A stretch of DNA of 64,000 nucleotides, from NCBI GenBank assembly GCA_012845835.1, contig JABAKD010000007.1, positions 1,347,992 to 1,411,991 on the forward strand. Direction: 5' to 3'. Under the pieces are notes generated by a model that was not told where the DNA came from, searched no databases, and was given only the letters and a program-made list of their open reading frames with translations. A program made the position numbers and the translations under genes. Origin of the DNA: Undaria pinnatifida. Taxonomy: Eukaryota; Sar; Phaeophyceae; Laminariales; Alariaceae. Of the stretch, positions 10,669 through 21,357 are shown piece by piece; position 1 is the stretch's first letter; each line of letters opens with the position of its first letter.

Positions 10669-11552
10669 CTAGTGTTAGTGTTAGTGTTAGTGTTAGTGTT
10701 AGTGTTAGTGTTAGTGCTAGTGCTAGTGTTAGTGTTAGTGTTAGTGTTAGTGTTAGTGTTAGTGTTAGTGTTGGTGTTAGTGTTAGTGTTAGTGTTAGTG
10801 TTAGTGTTAGTGTTAGTGTTAGTGTTAGTGTTAGTGTTAGTGTTAGTGTTAGTGTTAGTGTTAGTGTTAGTGTTAGTGTTAGTGTTAGTGTTAGTGTTAG
10901 TGCTAGTGCTAGTGTTAGTGTTAGTGTTAGTGTTAGTGTTAGTGTTAGTGTTAGTGTTAGTGTTAGTGTTAGTGTTAGTGTTAGTGTTAGTGTTAGTGTT
11001 ATTGTTAGTGTTAGTGTTAGTGTTAGTGTTAGTGTTAGTGTTAGTGTTAGTGTTACTGTTAGCGTTAGTGTTACTGTTAGTGTTAGTGTTAGTGCTAGTG
11101 TTAGTGTTAGTGTTAGTGTTAGTGCTAGTGTTAGTGTTAGTGCTAGTGTTAGTGTTAGTGCTAGTGTTAGTGTTAGTGTTACTGTTAGCGTTAGTGTTAC
11201 TGTTAGTGTTAGTGTTAGTGTTAGTGTTAGTGTTAGTGTTAGTGCTAGTGCTAGTGTTAGTGTTAGTGTTAGTGTTAGTGTTAGTGTTAGTGTTAGTGTT
11301 AGTGTTAGTGTTAGTGTTAGTGTTAGTGTTAGTGTTAGTGTTATTGTTAGTGTTAGTGTTAGTGTTAGTGTTAGTGTTAGTGTTAGTGTTAGTGTTAGTG
11401 TTAGTGTTAGTGTTAGTGTTAGTGTTAGTGTTAGTGTTAGTGTTAGTGTTAGTGTTAGTGTTAGTGTTAGTGTTAGTGTTAGTGTTAGTGTTAGTATTAG
11501 TGTTAGTGTTACTGTTAGCGTTAGTGTTACTGTTAGTGCATTAGTGCATTAG
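10669..11552 (+). repeat. Large (TTAGTG)n hexanucleotide array, about 880 bp
   Basis: About 145 hexamers, mostly TTAGTG, with scattered CTAGTG, TTACTG, TTAGCG and TTATTG variants. Variant pairs repeat about 342 bp apart (CTAGTGCTAGTG at ~10.90 and ~11.24 kb; TTATTG at ~11.00 and ~11.34 kb), implying an internal duplication. It lies inside an R8-type repeat, with left and right R8 parts on its two flanks. Val/Ser and Leu/Val repeat frames across it are not genes. Confidence 0.97.
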
Positions 11553-11649
11553 TGATAGTATACCTAGGCCATGGGATGGTTTGTTGATCACAATGGTTGC
11601 ACTTTCAGGTTGCTCTAAGCACGTTATTGGGTGAGGTATCTGATAGAGG

Positions 11650-11830
11650 TTATCAAGCCACCACTCTCAGAAGGCAAAACGATGAACCGATGCGATAGTT
11701 TGTGCCTCAAGCCATCACCCTCGGCAGGCAAAATGGTGATGGCACCTTTTATTATACCGTACTACGTGCCTCTAGCAACCACTCCCAGAAGGCAAAATGA
11801 TGATGGCATCTTTACTATACCGTATTTACG
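11650..11830 (+). repeat. Three-copy repeat, unit about 55-70 bp
   Basis: CAAGCCACCACTCTCAGAAGGCAAAA-type segments start near 11652, 11707 and 11774. The last two share ATGGTGATGGCA-CTTT-ATTATACCGTA. Confidence 0.75.
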
Positions 11831-12035
11831 GAGATCCACTGTGAGCAGGATGGCTTATAAAACGAAAAAGCGCCCGCCTTCGTCTAACAGCGTTTAATTC
11901 AACTTTATTTTGTGAGCTGGTCCCACGAGGAAGACAGAGACTCAATCGAATAAACGAGCTATACAGAGCCTCAATCGAACGAAGTCGTAGGGTAGAAGAG
12001 TTAGTTCGCCTGAAAGGTGGCGACGCTTTCCTTTT

Positions 12036-12235
12036 CTAGTGTGTTTTAGTGTGTTTTAGTGTGTTTTAGTGTGTTTTAGTGTGTTTTAGTGTGTTTTAGT
12101 GTGTTTAAGTGTGTTTTGGTGTGTTTTAGTGTGTTTTAGTGTGTTTTAGTGTGTTTAAGTGTGTTTTAGTGTGTTTTGGTGTGTTTTGGTGTGTTTTGGT
12201 GTGTTTTAGTGTGTGTTAGTGTGTTTTAGTGTGTG
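12036..12235 (+). repeat. Decamer array (GTGTTTTAGT)n
   Basis: Twenty units of GTGTTTTAGT with GTGTTTAAGT and GTGTTTTGGT variants. Confidence 0.97.
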
Positions 12236-12745
12236 ATTTCATCCTGTGAACAATGGGTCTCCGTAAATACAGGTAAGACTGCCGTCAACCGACATCAATG
12301 CTCGCTCGTGGCGGTAAAACAATCCTCGTTTCGATACCAAGGCCCTCCTCTCGCGCGGCCGAGCTGGTAGAGGCCGCCTCATCCGCGGGTTTTGATAGCT
12401 CATGGCGGCAAGAGCGAGTGTGGAAGATATGGGCTGGGGCGGCCGGTCTCGTTCCTCGCCGTTGTGGGTGCGTCAAGGAGCGGGCCTTACAGAAAAGAGT
12501 CGAACGATCGAATCGTTATATTTTACGTTTTACAGCACCAATTCTCCACAATTAAGTTATGCTTGAACGCTAACATAAGGTCGCGAAGCGAGCGTTGCGA
12601 GCCTCTACGGCCACTATGCACGGTGGACGAGCGGGTTCCGTGAGGCAAAGAAGGCGGGATCCCTGGTTCCGGCCGAATCGGATAAACCTACGCTGCGGGA
12701 GGAGGGGTGCCGTGATGGAGGTTCAAACGGTTTCGAGGAATTGTA
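12236..12745. other. Unresolved stretch
   Basis: Two short overlapping plus-strand frames (12298-12555 and 12392-12643) and one minus-strand frame have no recognisable domain. A D-arm-like segment near 12358 lacks a correctly spaced T-arm, so I do not call a tRNA. Confidence 0.3.
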
Positions 12746-12749
12746 TTTC

Positions 12750-12910
12750 CAAATGGGACCCGAAGGGTGCGCCAGCTAGCGTTGGGCTGCGAAAGCAACT
12801 GAGTTAAATCGACACACGACGCGTATGAAAATACGTGGAAGTGTGGTGAGCTAAAGCTTTATTTTTCCCCATCCGCCGGAGGATAAAAAAAAGAAAAAAA
12901 AAAAAAAATG
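12750..12910 (+). mobile_element. SINE3 copy, longest form with A-rich tail
   Basis: It begins around ATGGGACCCGAAGGGTGCG and ends in an A-rich tail at 12885-12908. About 160 bp, more than 90% alike by eye to 21.18-21.33 kb, which shares the same left end. This suggests both are near full length. Confidence 0.8.
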
Positions 12911-13039
12911 TAGTTCGGAAAAAATACACCATCATGTGAAGCATGGGCTTACGGTTGTATCCTGAAGGCGTGTTTCATTTTCTTGGGAAAGCCACCGAGA
13001 AAAAACAAGGTGTCACCTGCACGTACAGTTTGCGTTGTC

Positions 13040-13186
13040 GAATGCATTACGATGCATTATCTCTGTGTCGTGGCTTGTGACCACAGAGCTGATCTTTCTA
13101 GGGTGAAGAATCAGTACGGACACTGGGTGTGCTGGATGTCGACGAGTAGAAGAACGGTTTAATGTGAAGAACACACACACACACAC
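13040..13186 (+). mobile_element. 5'-truncated LINE 3' end with (AC)n tail
   Basis: It matches the terminal 150 bp of the LINE copies at 26.3-26.7 and 55.2-55.9 kb, from TGCGTTGTCGAATGCATTAC to TTTAATGTGAAGAACACAC, and ends in an AC dinucleotide tail. The shared 3' end and variable 5' truncation are typical of target-primed LINE insertion. The right end abuts the MITE at 13190. Confidence 0.8.
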
Positions 13187-13189
13187 GTA

Positions 13190-13391
13190 CAGTAGGGGTC
13201 CCTATAATAAGGCGGTGGTGTAGTATACACTATAGAGAGCAACATGACCGCCTTATTCGGGGAAGGCGCCTTACTTGCTCCGGGTTATGAGTGCAATTCA
13301 CTATTCCACAGTTGCGCCAGGCGATTTTGACCGCCCTATATCGGCGACCCGCCTCGTATAGGCATACCGCCTTATTGGAGGGCCCCTACTG
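13190..13391. mobile_element. Tc1/mariner-pogo-type MITE, 202 bp, TA target duplication
   Basis: Terminal inverted repeats of about 28 bp: the left begins CAGTAGGGGTCCCTATAATA and the reverse complement of the right begins CAGTAGGGGCCCTCCAATA, both reaching AAGGCGG. A TA flanks each side (13188-13189 and 13392-13393). There is no coding capacity. The TA duplication and CAGT ends fit the pogo/Fot1 branch of the IS630-Tc1-mariner superfamily. Further GGCGG/CCGCC islands lie inside. Confidence 0.9.
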
Positions 13392-13397
13392 TACGAT

Positions 13398-13425
13398 AGT
13401 ACACTATTGACACTAATAGTGTACT
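13398..13425. other. Perfect 11-bp inverted repeat
   Basis: AGTACACTATT, six bases, AATAGTGTACT, lying 4 bp outside the right TA duplication of the MITE. Confidence 0.9.
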
Positions 13426-13910
13426 ACAGTTGTGCGAGTATACCACCGCGTTGTAGTTGTCCACGCCGGTCCCAGTGACATCCCTATTTTATGGTACGTT
13501 ATGCTTGGTAAAACATTTTATCGTACGTGTGATACCACGTACCAGGTGTGTATTAAATTGCAGAAAGCATTCAGTACATACAGCAGCAGCACCTGCTGTA
13601 TAACAGCGGCACGGCACTGCTGCACATACTTGTACCGGACGACGAAATGCGGGTTCTTGCTGAGCCGGTTTTCCTCTTTCATCCGTTTCATCAAGCCTTT
13701 CCCCCCCCTTTTTTCGTCCCTTTCTTTTTTTTCCCTTTTTATTGGCCATTTCTGTTTCCCTTTGGGTACCCTTGGGGCCTATTGAGGCGATGATGTCGGT
13801 ATGGACACCGTCGTCTTAGACACAAAAAATAACAGAGCAGCCAGCAATGCTCCTAACCCTCTAGCAGCGGTATTCGGAACACAATTTGGGGGCTGCCTCG
13901 ACGTCGGCTG
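13426..13910. other. Unresolved stretch
   Basis: Pyrimidine-rich sequence occupies 13690-13750. A short open frame (13432-13785) shows no domain. Confidence 0.3.
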
Positions 13911-13914
13911 GGTG

Positions 13915-14112
13915 GTGTCATCAGTCATCAGTAAGCAGTCAGCAGTCAGCAGTCAGGGGTCATCAGTCATCAGTCAGCAGTCCGCAGTCAGCAGTCCGCA
14001 GTCATCGGTCATCAGTCAGCATTCTGCAGTCATCAGTCAGCAGTCAGCAGTCCGCAGTCGGCAGTCTGCAGTCACCAATCATCAGTCATAAGTCATCAGT
14101 CATCAGTCATCA
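13915..14112 (+). repeat. CAGTCAT/CAGTCAG heptamer array
   Basis: CAGTCAGCAGTC, CATCAGT and CCGCAGT units repeat for about 200 bp. Ser/Gln-rich frames across it are artefacts. Confidence 0.95.
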
Positions 14113-15070
14113 TCTGCTTTGTTGCTGTGTTTTTTCTTGCTTTATTATTTAGGTTCGTTTTTTTACTGGGCAAGGCAAGGTTGCACGGGGGGGGTGATGA
14201 CGTGGTGTGCTATGGAAGTGATGATGGTATGGTATGGGCAGCACTGTCGTCAGAAACAATACATGAATAAGGCAAAGCAGGGAGCAAAATAGATGGCGAA
14301 ATGTTGCGCTGACGCACTTTTTTTCAAATCCCGTTTTTACACCACGTGCCGAGCCGCACCACGCTCTCCCTGTGCCCCACCTTTTATTCACCGTATTATT
14401 TATTCCTTGTGCGGGTCCTGTTTCGTTGTATGCAAAAAAAAAAAAAATGGTCTGTTTCGCAGGTGTTTTTTTTTGTGCGGTCTGTTGCGCAGCAGTTGAC
14501 TTATTTTTTGCCGCATTCTTCGTCGCGGGCGAAAAAATATTTATTATATATATATATATATATTAGGTGTTGATTTCGTCTTAGGTGCTGTGTTTGGGGC
14601 TGGTTTCCTCTTTTTGCATAGGGTACTTTACTTCCTTCGAGAATTCGATTGAAAGTGAAGGCGTTTTCCTCTGCCTGAAGATGAAGGAGGTCTCAAACAG
14701 CTCGAAGAGGGAAAGGAAAATTCCCACTGATTTTAGGAACTGGTGCAAAATATGAATAATCGCCTGGCAACCCCGGGATCGCAACGCACCGTCTTAGAGT
14801 AGGGGAGTACTGACATTGTGGAGTTGGACGAGCAGTTCGGCAATAGGTAGGACGATGTACCGTTGTGCATCAATCCCATCAATCCTGGGAGGCTGTCTCG
14901 CGAGTGGTATCACGCGAAGATCATTTTGTACGACGTGAGACGGCAGCCAACCATCTCCAACAAGCTTTCCTCCCTTGATCCCTTTGAGACTTGGCGGGGG
15001 AAAATTGAAGACGAATTTGCTTTTGACGATTACGGCTTAATCGGCCGCGGCCGGTTGGGGGGAGGGGGGG
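14113..15070. other. Unresolved, includes (TA)n at 14538-14563
   Basis: No recognised gene. An open frame from 14863 runs into the R9 repeat, so it is unlikely to be a unit gene. Confidence 0.3.
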
Positions 15071-15074
15071 AGGG

Positions 15075-15208
15075 GGGTACTCAATTTGTGCATGGCCGTA
15101 GTCGTATGACCATGGACCCTCGCATCCCTACTTTGCTGGGACGGAGCACGTCGGGTTTTCACCAACCAGGCAGACATTGCTTGCACCAAGCGCGAAGCGC
15201 CGGCCGGT
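15075..15208 (+). repeat. R9 dispersed repeat, copy 1
   Basis: A G-rich lead, then CATGGCCGTAGTCGTATGAC, GACCCTCGCATCC, a CGGGTTTTCACCAACCAGGC segment and GCACCAAGCGCGAAGCGCCG. Two further copies follow each other at 18.54-18.82 kb. Confidence 0.8.
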
Positions 15209-16200
15209 TGGGGGATGGCACCATCGGTGTCCGAACCACAACAAACGCAAAGATTCGTACGGGACGGGTGGTGCGGCATGATCCCTACTCGTGCTGCTGC
15301 GCGCTCACGCTACTCGTAGGCGCTTCAAAATATCGAAAGCAATCGTCATGTTTTTTGGTCGCCATACTCGGGCTCCTAAACGGTTAACGTTTGCAAAGTC
15401 AGGCTGCACCTGCGAAGGCATCAGCTGGAGCAGACCACGTCGAGAATTAGGAATCTGAGGTGGATCCGGCAACGGGCGGGCGTTGAAAAAGAGACAACGC
15501 ATGTGGCACGGAAGCGAAACTTTCGTGAAGCGCAAATTCTGGAGCGCGGTTCAGAATTCAACCGGAGGCAGACACTTCCTCCCAACCTGTACAAGCTCGT
15601 CAAGAATTACGTTGTACAGCCGCACCCGTCTATGGCGTGGGAGCGCGGATTATCGGCTCAGAACAGGAGTAAAACTCCCGCTCGCAACGGTCTCCCTTGG
15701 TCACACAGAAAGGAAGGCGGCGCTGATCTGACGAAGCCGGACAAAACCCTCCGAGAAGCGGCTACCGCTTTGGACAATATCGAACACAGCACAGTGCGGC
15801 TCTTAATCATAGTGTCGACCTACTGGCCTAGTTCTACTCGCATTGAACACAGTCACACCTCAACCACAGCAACGTCGCACGCGTGGTACAGCCGTAGTAC
15901 TAGTAGGACTAGTAGTATTACTACTGCTGCAGTGTCGAACACGTGTATTCGTGCTACTGCTGCTGCAGTTACATTCGTGTAGTGTTTTGTACACGGCCAT
16001 CCTCAACAACCACAGAAGTGTCAGCTTCTTTAGTGGTACTGCTATTCGCATTGTACAGTAAGTCACTCTCAACCGCCGCAGTAGGAAGTGTCGACCTATG
16101 TCGACCTATGTCGAGCTATTAATAGTGGCCTTTCTATTCGCATTGTACAGTCCCCGACACTAGTGGTGTCGAACAAGTGGTAACTTGACCTCCCCTTGAC
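15209..16200. other. Unresolved, short local repeats at right
   Basis: Open frames at 15483-15982 are non-repetitive but match no family I know. From 15800 short repeats appear (TACTAGTAGGACTAGTAG; CTATTCGCATTGTACAG at about 16041 and 16134). Confidence 0.3.
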
Positions 16201-16207
16201 CACCTCA

Positions 16208-17700
16208 GCAGCAGTAGTGGCATCGGTAGAGACAGCTAACTGTTCTTGGACATCTATTAAAATAAGTGTTTTGGCATCGGCTGAAGCAACAAACAGCTGC
16301 TATCTGTGGCGGCGTTTAGAGGTAGAAAATTGCGGTGGCATCGGTAGAGGCAACAAGCTGCTGTGACATCGGTAAATGCAACAAACTGAAGTGGTATCAG
16401 CAGAGGCGACCACCTGCTGTGGCGTCGGCTGAGAGGTAAATGTGCACATGAGGTGCACATGACTGTTGTGACCCAATAACTGCTGTGGCATCGGTAGAGG
16501 CAACTGCTGTCACTATACGATGTCGCATCGGTAGGGGAAACTGATTGCTGTGGCATCGGCAGGGGCAACTAGTTGCTGTGGCATCGGCGGAGGCAACTAA
16601 CTACGTATTTTCGTTGGGCTTGGCTCGTACGAACAACAGCTGTCGCATCGGTAGAGGCACCTTCTATTACATGAGGTGGCATCGGTACGGATTTTTTTTT
16701 TTTTTTATAGTTTCCCAATTGCTGTGGCATCGGCGGAGGCAAACTAACTGCTGTCCTATGGCTTGGGGCAACAAAACAACAGCTGTGGCATCGGCAGAAA
16801 TAAATGTATGTTGTGGCATCAGAAGAGTTAGCTGCTGTGGCATCGGCGGAAACAGTTAATTGCTGTGGCATCGGTAGATGCAACTATACCTGCTGTGGCA
16901 TCAGTAGAGGCACCTCTTACTACGGCATGTGGCATCGGTAGGGGAAACAAATTGCTGCGGCATCGGCAGAGGCATCTAATTGCTGTGGCATCGGCAAAAA
17001 CCAACTAACTGCTGATGTATGCCTTGGGGCCACAAACAGCACCGGCAGATGCAACAAACTGTGGCATCGGTAGAGGCACCTTTTACTACATCATGTGGCA
17101 TCGGTAGGGGAAACTGATTGCTGTGGCATCGGCAAAGGCAACTAATTGCTGTGGCATCTGCAGAGGCAACTAACTGCTGTCGTATGGCTTGGGGCAACAA
17201 ACAGCTGCGGCGTCTACAGAGGCAAATATATGGTGTAGCATCGGAAGACCTAGCTGCTGTGGCATCGGCGGAAGCAGTCAACTGCTGTGGCATCGGCAGG
17301 TGCAACTGTTCCTGGTGTGGCATCGTTAGAGGCACCTATAACTGCTGTGGCATCGATATATGCAAAGTAAAAGTGCTGTGGCACCGGTAGAGGTGGCATC
17401 TAACCGTTGTGGCATCGGTAGAGGTATGGTTACATTATAGGCATCTGCTGTGGCATTCAAAGGATGTGGCATCGGTAGAGCAATACCAAGTATTTTTTAA
17501 CTGGTGTGGCATCGGTAAAGGCAAAATATTTCTGTGGCATCGCTAAAGATGATGTTGTATTGTGATATTGTATCTACTGCTGTGGCATCGGCACATCGGC
17601 GGGTGCAATTAACTGCTGTGGCATCTGCAGGGGCAACTATTAATAAGCTGTGGCATGTACTACAGACCCAAAAAGCTGCTGTGGCATCTGTAGAGTTAGA
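16208..17700 (+). repeat. 1.5-kb minisatellite built on CTGCTGTGGCATCGGTAGAG
   Basis: Roughly forty copies of GTGGCATCGG, mostly within a 20-30 bp phrase CTGCTGTGGCATCGG(T/C)AGAGGCAAC. They are spaced irregularly (about 20-80 bp) by short unrelated sequence. It reads as MPLPMPQQL-type peptides on the minus strand, which is a periodicity effect. Confidence 0.9.
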
Positions 17701-17735
17701 GGTAGAGGTATTTAGTGAGATAGAGGCGGGACGAG

Positions 17736-17738
<3 letters not shown>

Positions 17739-17764
<26 letters not shown>
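17739..17764 (+). repeat. Poly-G tract (about 25 bp)
   Basis: Long uninterrupted G run downstream of the GTGGCATCGG minisatellite. Confidence 0.95.
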
Positions 17765-17769
<5 letters not shown>

Positions 17770-17994
17770 CATGCGGGTTACGGGGGGCGGAGCGGGGTCG
17801 AGAGCTGACCTTCGTGCATCGTCCTCATCTGGCACTCACATCCCCCGTCCAGCGATCCAGAGAACGCCGCCGGAAAAAAGGACAAAACCACCTGTCTATT
17901 TCGGTGAAAAAAAATGGCGCAGTAAGCGGGGATGACCTATAACGAACGTAATCATGGTACGGCAGTGAGCAGGTATCGTCTACCCGTAGTCAAG

Positions 17995-18130
17995 CAAGCA
18001 TTTTATAAAAATATTGAGAGGACGTCAGCCGTGAGTTCGACGAATTTCAGGGCAATACTCATCTTTGCAAGCTGCGTTGTTGGTACTTGTAACATACTAT
18101 GTGGGTGAGTTTTTTGCATTCGTACGGCGA
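17995..18130 (+). repeat. GM-head relative, long-flank subfamily
   Basis: GGACGTCAGCCGTGAGTTCG, CAATACTCATCTTTGCAAGC and TATGTGGGTGAGTTTTTT match 49.28-49.44 kb in inverted orientation over about 140 bp. This differs from the GM head by ending GTTGTTGGTACTTGTA. Confidence 0.75.
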
Positions 18131-18534
18131 GAAAGCGACCCAGGGAACACATTCGGATAGGGACAAAACCACTTATTAACCATTTAATGATATTTATACA
18201 GCAGTAAAAGTATGATACAGCTTGTGGGCAGATGCCCCTACTGCTGCTGTAATGAAATACGCATGGCAAAGTGAGAAGCTATCACTCATAATTAATCCTA
18301 TTAATAGTATCAATATTGTTAATATTTATACTAGTACAGTAACCATGGCAGGCAGAACACTATTAATAGTGAGCAGGTTCCTACCGCGTGGGCAAGAATG
18401 ATATCACGTATCATAGTACGCTCCGAAACAGGTTGGAAGTTGGAGCAGAAGGGGGGGGGGTTGGGGGACGGGCTGGCGGGGTGTCAGGAGGTGGGAGGGC
18501 GGGGGGGGGATGGGGGGGTTGGGATGCTGGGGGG

Positions 18535-18820
18535 GGGGGGCACTCAGTTTGTGCTTGGCCGTAGTCGTATGACTGTAGACCCTCGCATTTCTACTAGGCC
18601 GTGACGAAGCACGTTGGGTTTTCACCAACCAGGCAGAGATTGCTCGCACCATGGGGGGGGTGTATTCGATATTCATGCATGGCCGTAGTCATATGATCAT
18701 ATGGTATAGTAGCTATTAGACCCTCGCATCCCTACTATGCCGGGACGGAGCATTTCGGGTTTTTACCGACCAGGCAGACATTGCTTGCACCAAGCGCAAA
18801 GCGCCGTGAGGTGTTCGGCG
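18535..18820 (+). repeat. R9 copies 2 and 3 in tandem
   Basis: Two copies of the R9 unit lie head to tail. Copy 3 carries about 17-20 extra bases after GTCATATGA, including a perfect palindrome CATATGATCATATG at 18689-18702. Confidence 0.8.
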
Positions 18821-20328
18821 AGTCGCATGAAGGGTGAGTAGCATCCTACGAAGAACCGCTTGTGAGGCGGACTTACCTATGGATGACAGCTTCAATACGA
18901 GTTAATTTGATTTCCGGTATGGCCACTTCTAGAGACAGCAGTAGGAGTACTATGTAACTGTAACTGCCTCGTGGGTGCCTTACCTTGAACATTAGGTGAT
19001 TCGATAATTCCCCTTGTGCGGAGTAAAAATTCTCCACCCCGCACAAATGATCTAACTCGAGCGCCAGCTGTGATCAACCGCCAAAAAGAAAAAACGGCAC
19101 CCTGGTGGTTTAGCTAATGTAATGAGCGGCGTGTTTTACAGTGCCGTTGCCAACCGACGCCAACCCAACCTATACCAGTATATAATATAGGCGGGGGGTG
19201 GCACTAACGGCGAAAACTTCTGCATGGTGATGTTCTTCTAGTTGCCAGCAGTTCGATGTCTGGTCAAGCCAAGGGTCAGATTAATCATCTATGGGCATGA
19301 CAGTTGGATTGTGGCTCGATCCCGTCTGCCACGAAAGCGACTGGGACGGCACTCGGCCCTGACCTTGCGCTGTCAGAACACGTCCCTTGTCTCGATTTAT
19401 CCTGCTGACGACGTCATTTGCAAAGTTGCTAAGGGTGAGACAGAGTATTCTCTCAGGTCAACCACGTGGGGAGCATGTCCCCGGGTGTTCCTCACTTTCG
19501 TAGCTCAAAGCGGGAGAGAAGCAGCTCGTATTAACTCCCCAGGACCGATGATGATAACTGAGACGAGAGGCAAGAGTCTCTCCGTCTCCTGACTACCCCG
19601 AATATAAAACGCCACCCTATCATACGAAAAATGCCAATTACCTATCGAATCGAGGAATTACCGGCCTTTCAAGGCCGTACCTAAACAGTGGTGGATGTTT
19701 AACCGTTTTCAAAGAGTATACCATAGCATGTGCAAGAAGACATGTTGCCGGTTGGGGAGGTTTGATTTACTTAACTTTCAATGGCCTCGGGTCTTGTTCA
19801 GGAATGCGTATTGATAGCGCTGGCTGGTTAATATTTTTCGCCACCCCCCCACCGCTGGGTGTACTGATGTCGTTGGGTACAAAATAGTGTAATGTGAAGA
19901 CGACACGTACATCCCCTACTGGGTAGCTCACGTATTTTCTTACTACGCGGAATAGTTGACATATTGTATTTGCCTATGTCGGACGCGTACTTTTTTTTAT
20001 TCTATCTTCGTCCGTAGCTCTGTTTAGCTTGCCTTTACCTCGCTACACCCCCCCCCCCCTCATGCTGGCGAGTCTACGTAACTTCTTGCTTGCGTGTACC
20101 TTTCTTGCCTCGCTTGTTTTTCTTTCTTCCTTATTTTTTTTGCTCCCGGGTCTGCGCATTATTTCGTTCCGTGGTGGCATGCGGCTTCAGCTGTTGGTCT
20201 TGAGACTTTCGATTTCACTTTTACCTTTTTTGTGGCGCGGATGTACGACTTGCTTTAGCTATAGCATGATGTACAGTAGTGCCAACTTCTGGTTTGAATT
20301 ATTATTTTTACGTGGGTATTCTTCCACT
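18821..20328. other. Unresolved 1.5 kb
   Basis: No recognised gene. Longest frames (19242-19592 and 20029-20337) have no domain. A C run sits at about 20049. Confidence 0.3.
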
Positions 20329-20329
20329 C

Positions 20330-20402
20330 CAGAGTGACTGGACCCTGTCCGGTGACCACGGACCTGATTTGGCGAGCTAATGTGGGAACAAACGACTATC
20401 TG
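20330..20402 (-). repeat. R4 repeat fragment
   Basis: The reverse complement reads CACATTAGCTCGCC...TCCGTGGTCACCGGACAGGG...CAGTCACTCTGGAG. It matches R4 at 22.69-22.99 (minus), 45.1-45.4 (plus) and 48.1 kb (plus). Directly adjoins a minus-strand SINE3. Confidence 0.75.
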
Positions 20403-20500
20403 TTTTTCTTTGTTTTATCCTCCAGCGGATCATCTGGGGGGAAAATAAAGCTTAAGCTCACCACACTTCCACGTACTTTCATACGCGTCGTGTGTCGACA
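20403..20500 (-). mobile_element. SINE3 copy, minus strand
   Basis: The reverse complement gives CGACACACGACGCGTATG, GTGGTGAGCTTAAGC and CGCTGGAGGATAAAAC, ending A-rich. About 100 bp, truncated on the left relative to 12.75 kb. Confidence 0.75.
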
Positions 20501-20609
20501 AACGACAACCCCTTCTCTCGATACATTCGAAGACCGTACACGCAGCTCCGCAGGACCTCTACGCACAATGCCGACAGCAGTCCTGCTCAAGTTGGAGTTG
20601 TGTTCTTGT

Positions 20610-20760
20610 GTCGACGCGGGCTACGATAGAGGTTTACCACTCTTTTTCTCAGGTTCCTCAATTTGGGATTAACCCCTTTACAACTGGAAACCCGTTTTGG
20701 GGGACAAAATTACTTGGATTTAATATAGGGAGGGGTTCGGGGGCTCTAAAGGGGTTAAGG
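20610..20760 (+). repeat. R8-like left part carrying a TTAA MITE
   Basis: GGGCTACGATAGAGGT and the following 130 bp match 28.19-28.34 kb. The second half is the short TTAA-flanked element described separately. Confidence 0.65.
20673..20754. mobile_element. Candidate 82-bp MITE with TTAA target duplication
   Basis: TTAA at 20669-20672 and 20755-20758 encloses a segment with inverted ends CCCCTTTA and TAAAGGGG. With TTAA this makes a perfect 12-bp terminal inverted repeat. The TTAA target is characteristic of piggyBac-type elements. A decayed relative lies at 28.24-28.33 kb, where TTAA is kept only on the left. Confidence 0.6.
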
Positions 20761-21179
20761 CCGCAGAGGATCGCACAGGTATATTTGGAGTAGGAGCTTG
20801 TATGGAGGCATTTTCGCGCACACATGAAACCACTTGAAAACAGACTATGACATCTGCAAGCAATATCCTTCTTTCGAAAATTTAGAGAAAATGCAGCAAA
20901 GATCCGACACTGCAGAGCTTTTTCAGGTGCTTTTAGCCCTTTTTGGGTCTCCATAAGTAACCACCCCTTTTTCGAGTGTCCCTCTCCTTTTCTCCAAAGA
21001 CCTACGCCAGACAACAAAGAGAGCTATATCATCCGCTTACAAAGAGAGCTTTATCATCCGCTTGGTGAGCAGCGAGCTTTTGGTGAAAACGGTTTTTTCT
21101 TCGCTGATCATCGCTGATGTACCCATTGTATTACCCGAATGAAAAAATACTAAACATCGACAGCTTACGCTATACCTAC

Positions 21180-21335
21180 AATGGGACTCGAAGGGTGCGC
21201 CAGCTAGCGTTGGGCTGCGAAAGCAACTGAGTTAAATCGACACACGACGCGTATGAAGATACGCGGAAGTGTGGTGAGCTAAAGCTTTATTTTTCCCCAT
21301 CCGCCGGAGGATAAAAAAAAAAAAAAAAAAAAAAA
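21180..21335 (+). mobile_element. SINE3 copy with poly-A tail
   Basis: Near-identical to 12.75-12.91 kb from ATGGGACTCGAAGGGTGCG to the A run at 21312-21335. Confidence 0.85.
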
Positions 21336-21357
21336 CTAAACATCGACCTTCCGCTGT

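Noticed and set aside
10572-11552. 326-codon Val/Ser repeat frame as a protein
   Set aside because: It is the TTAGTG microsatellite read in frame; two other frames are equally open.
12340-12420. tRNA gene (D-arm-like GGCCGAGCTGGTAGAGGC)
   Set aside because: No T-arm at the right distance and no acceptor stem pairing.
16208-17700. Zinc-finger or Cys/His-rich gene
   Set aside because: Peptides such as MPLPMPQQL or CHRC come from the repeated DNA core in all frames; stops and spacer drift break every frame.
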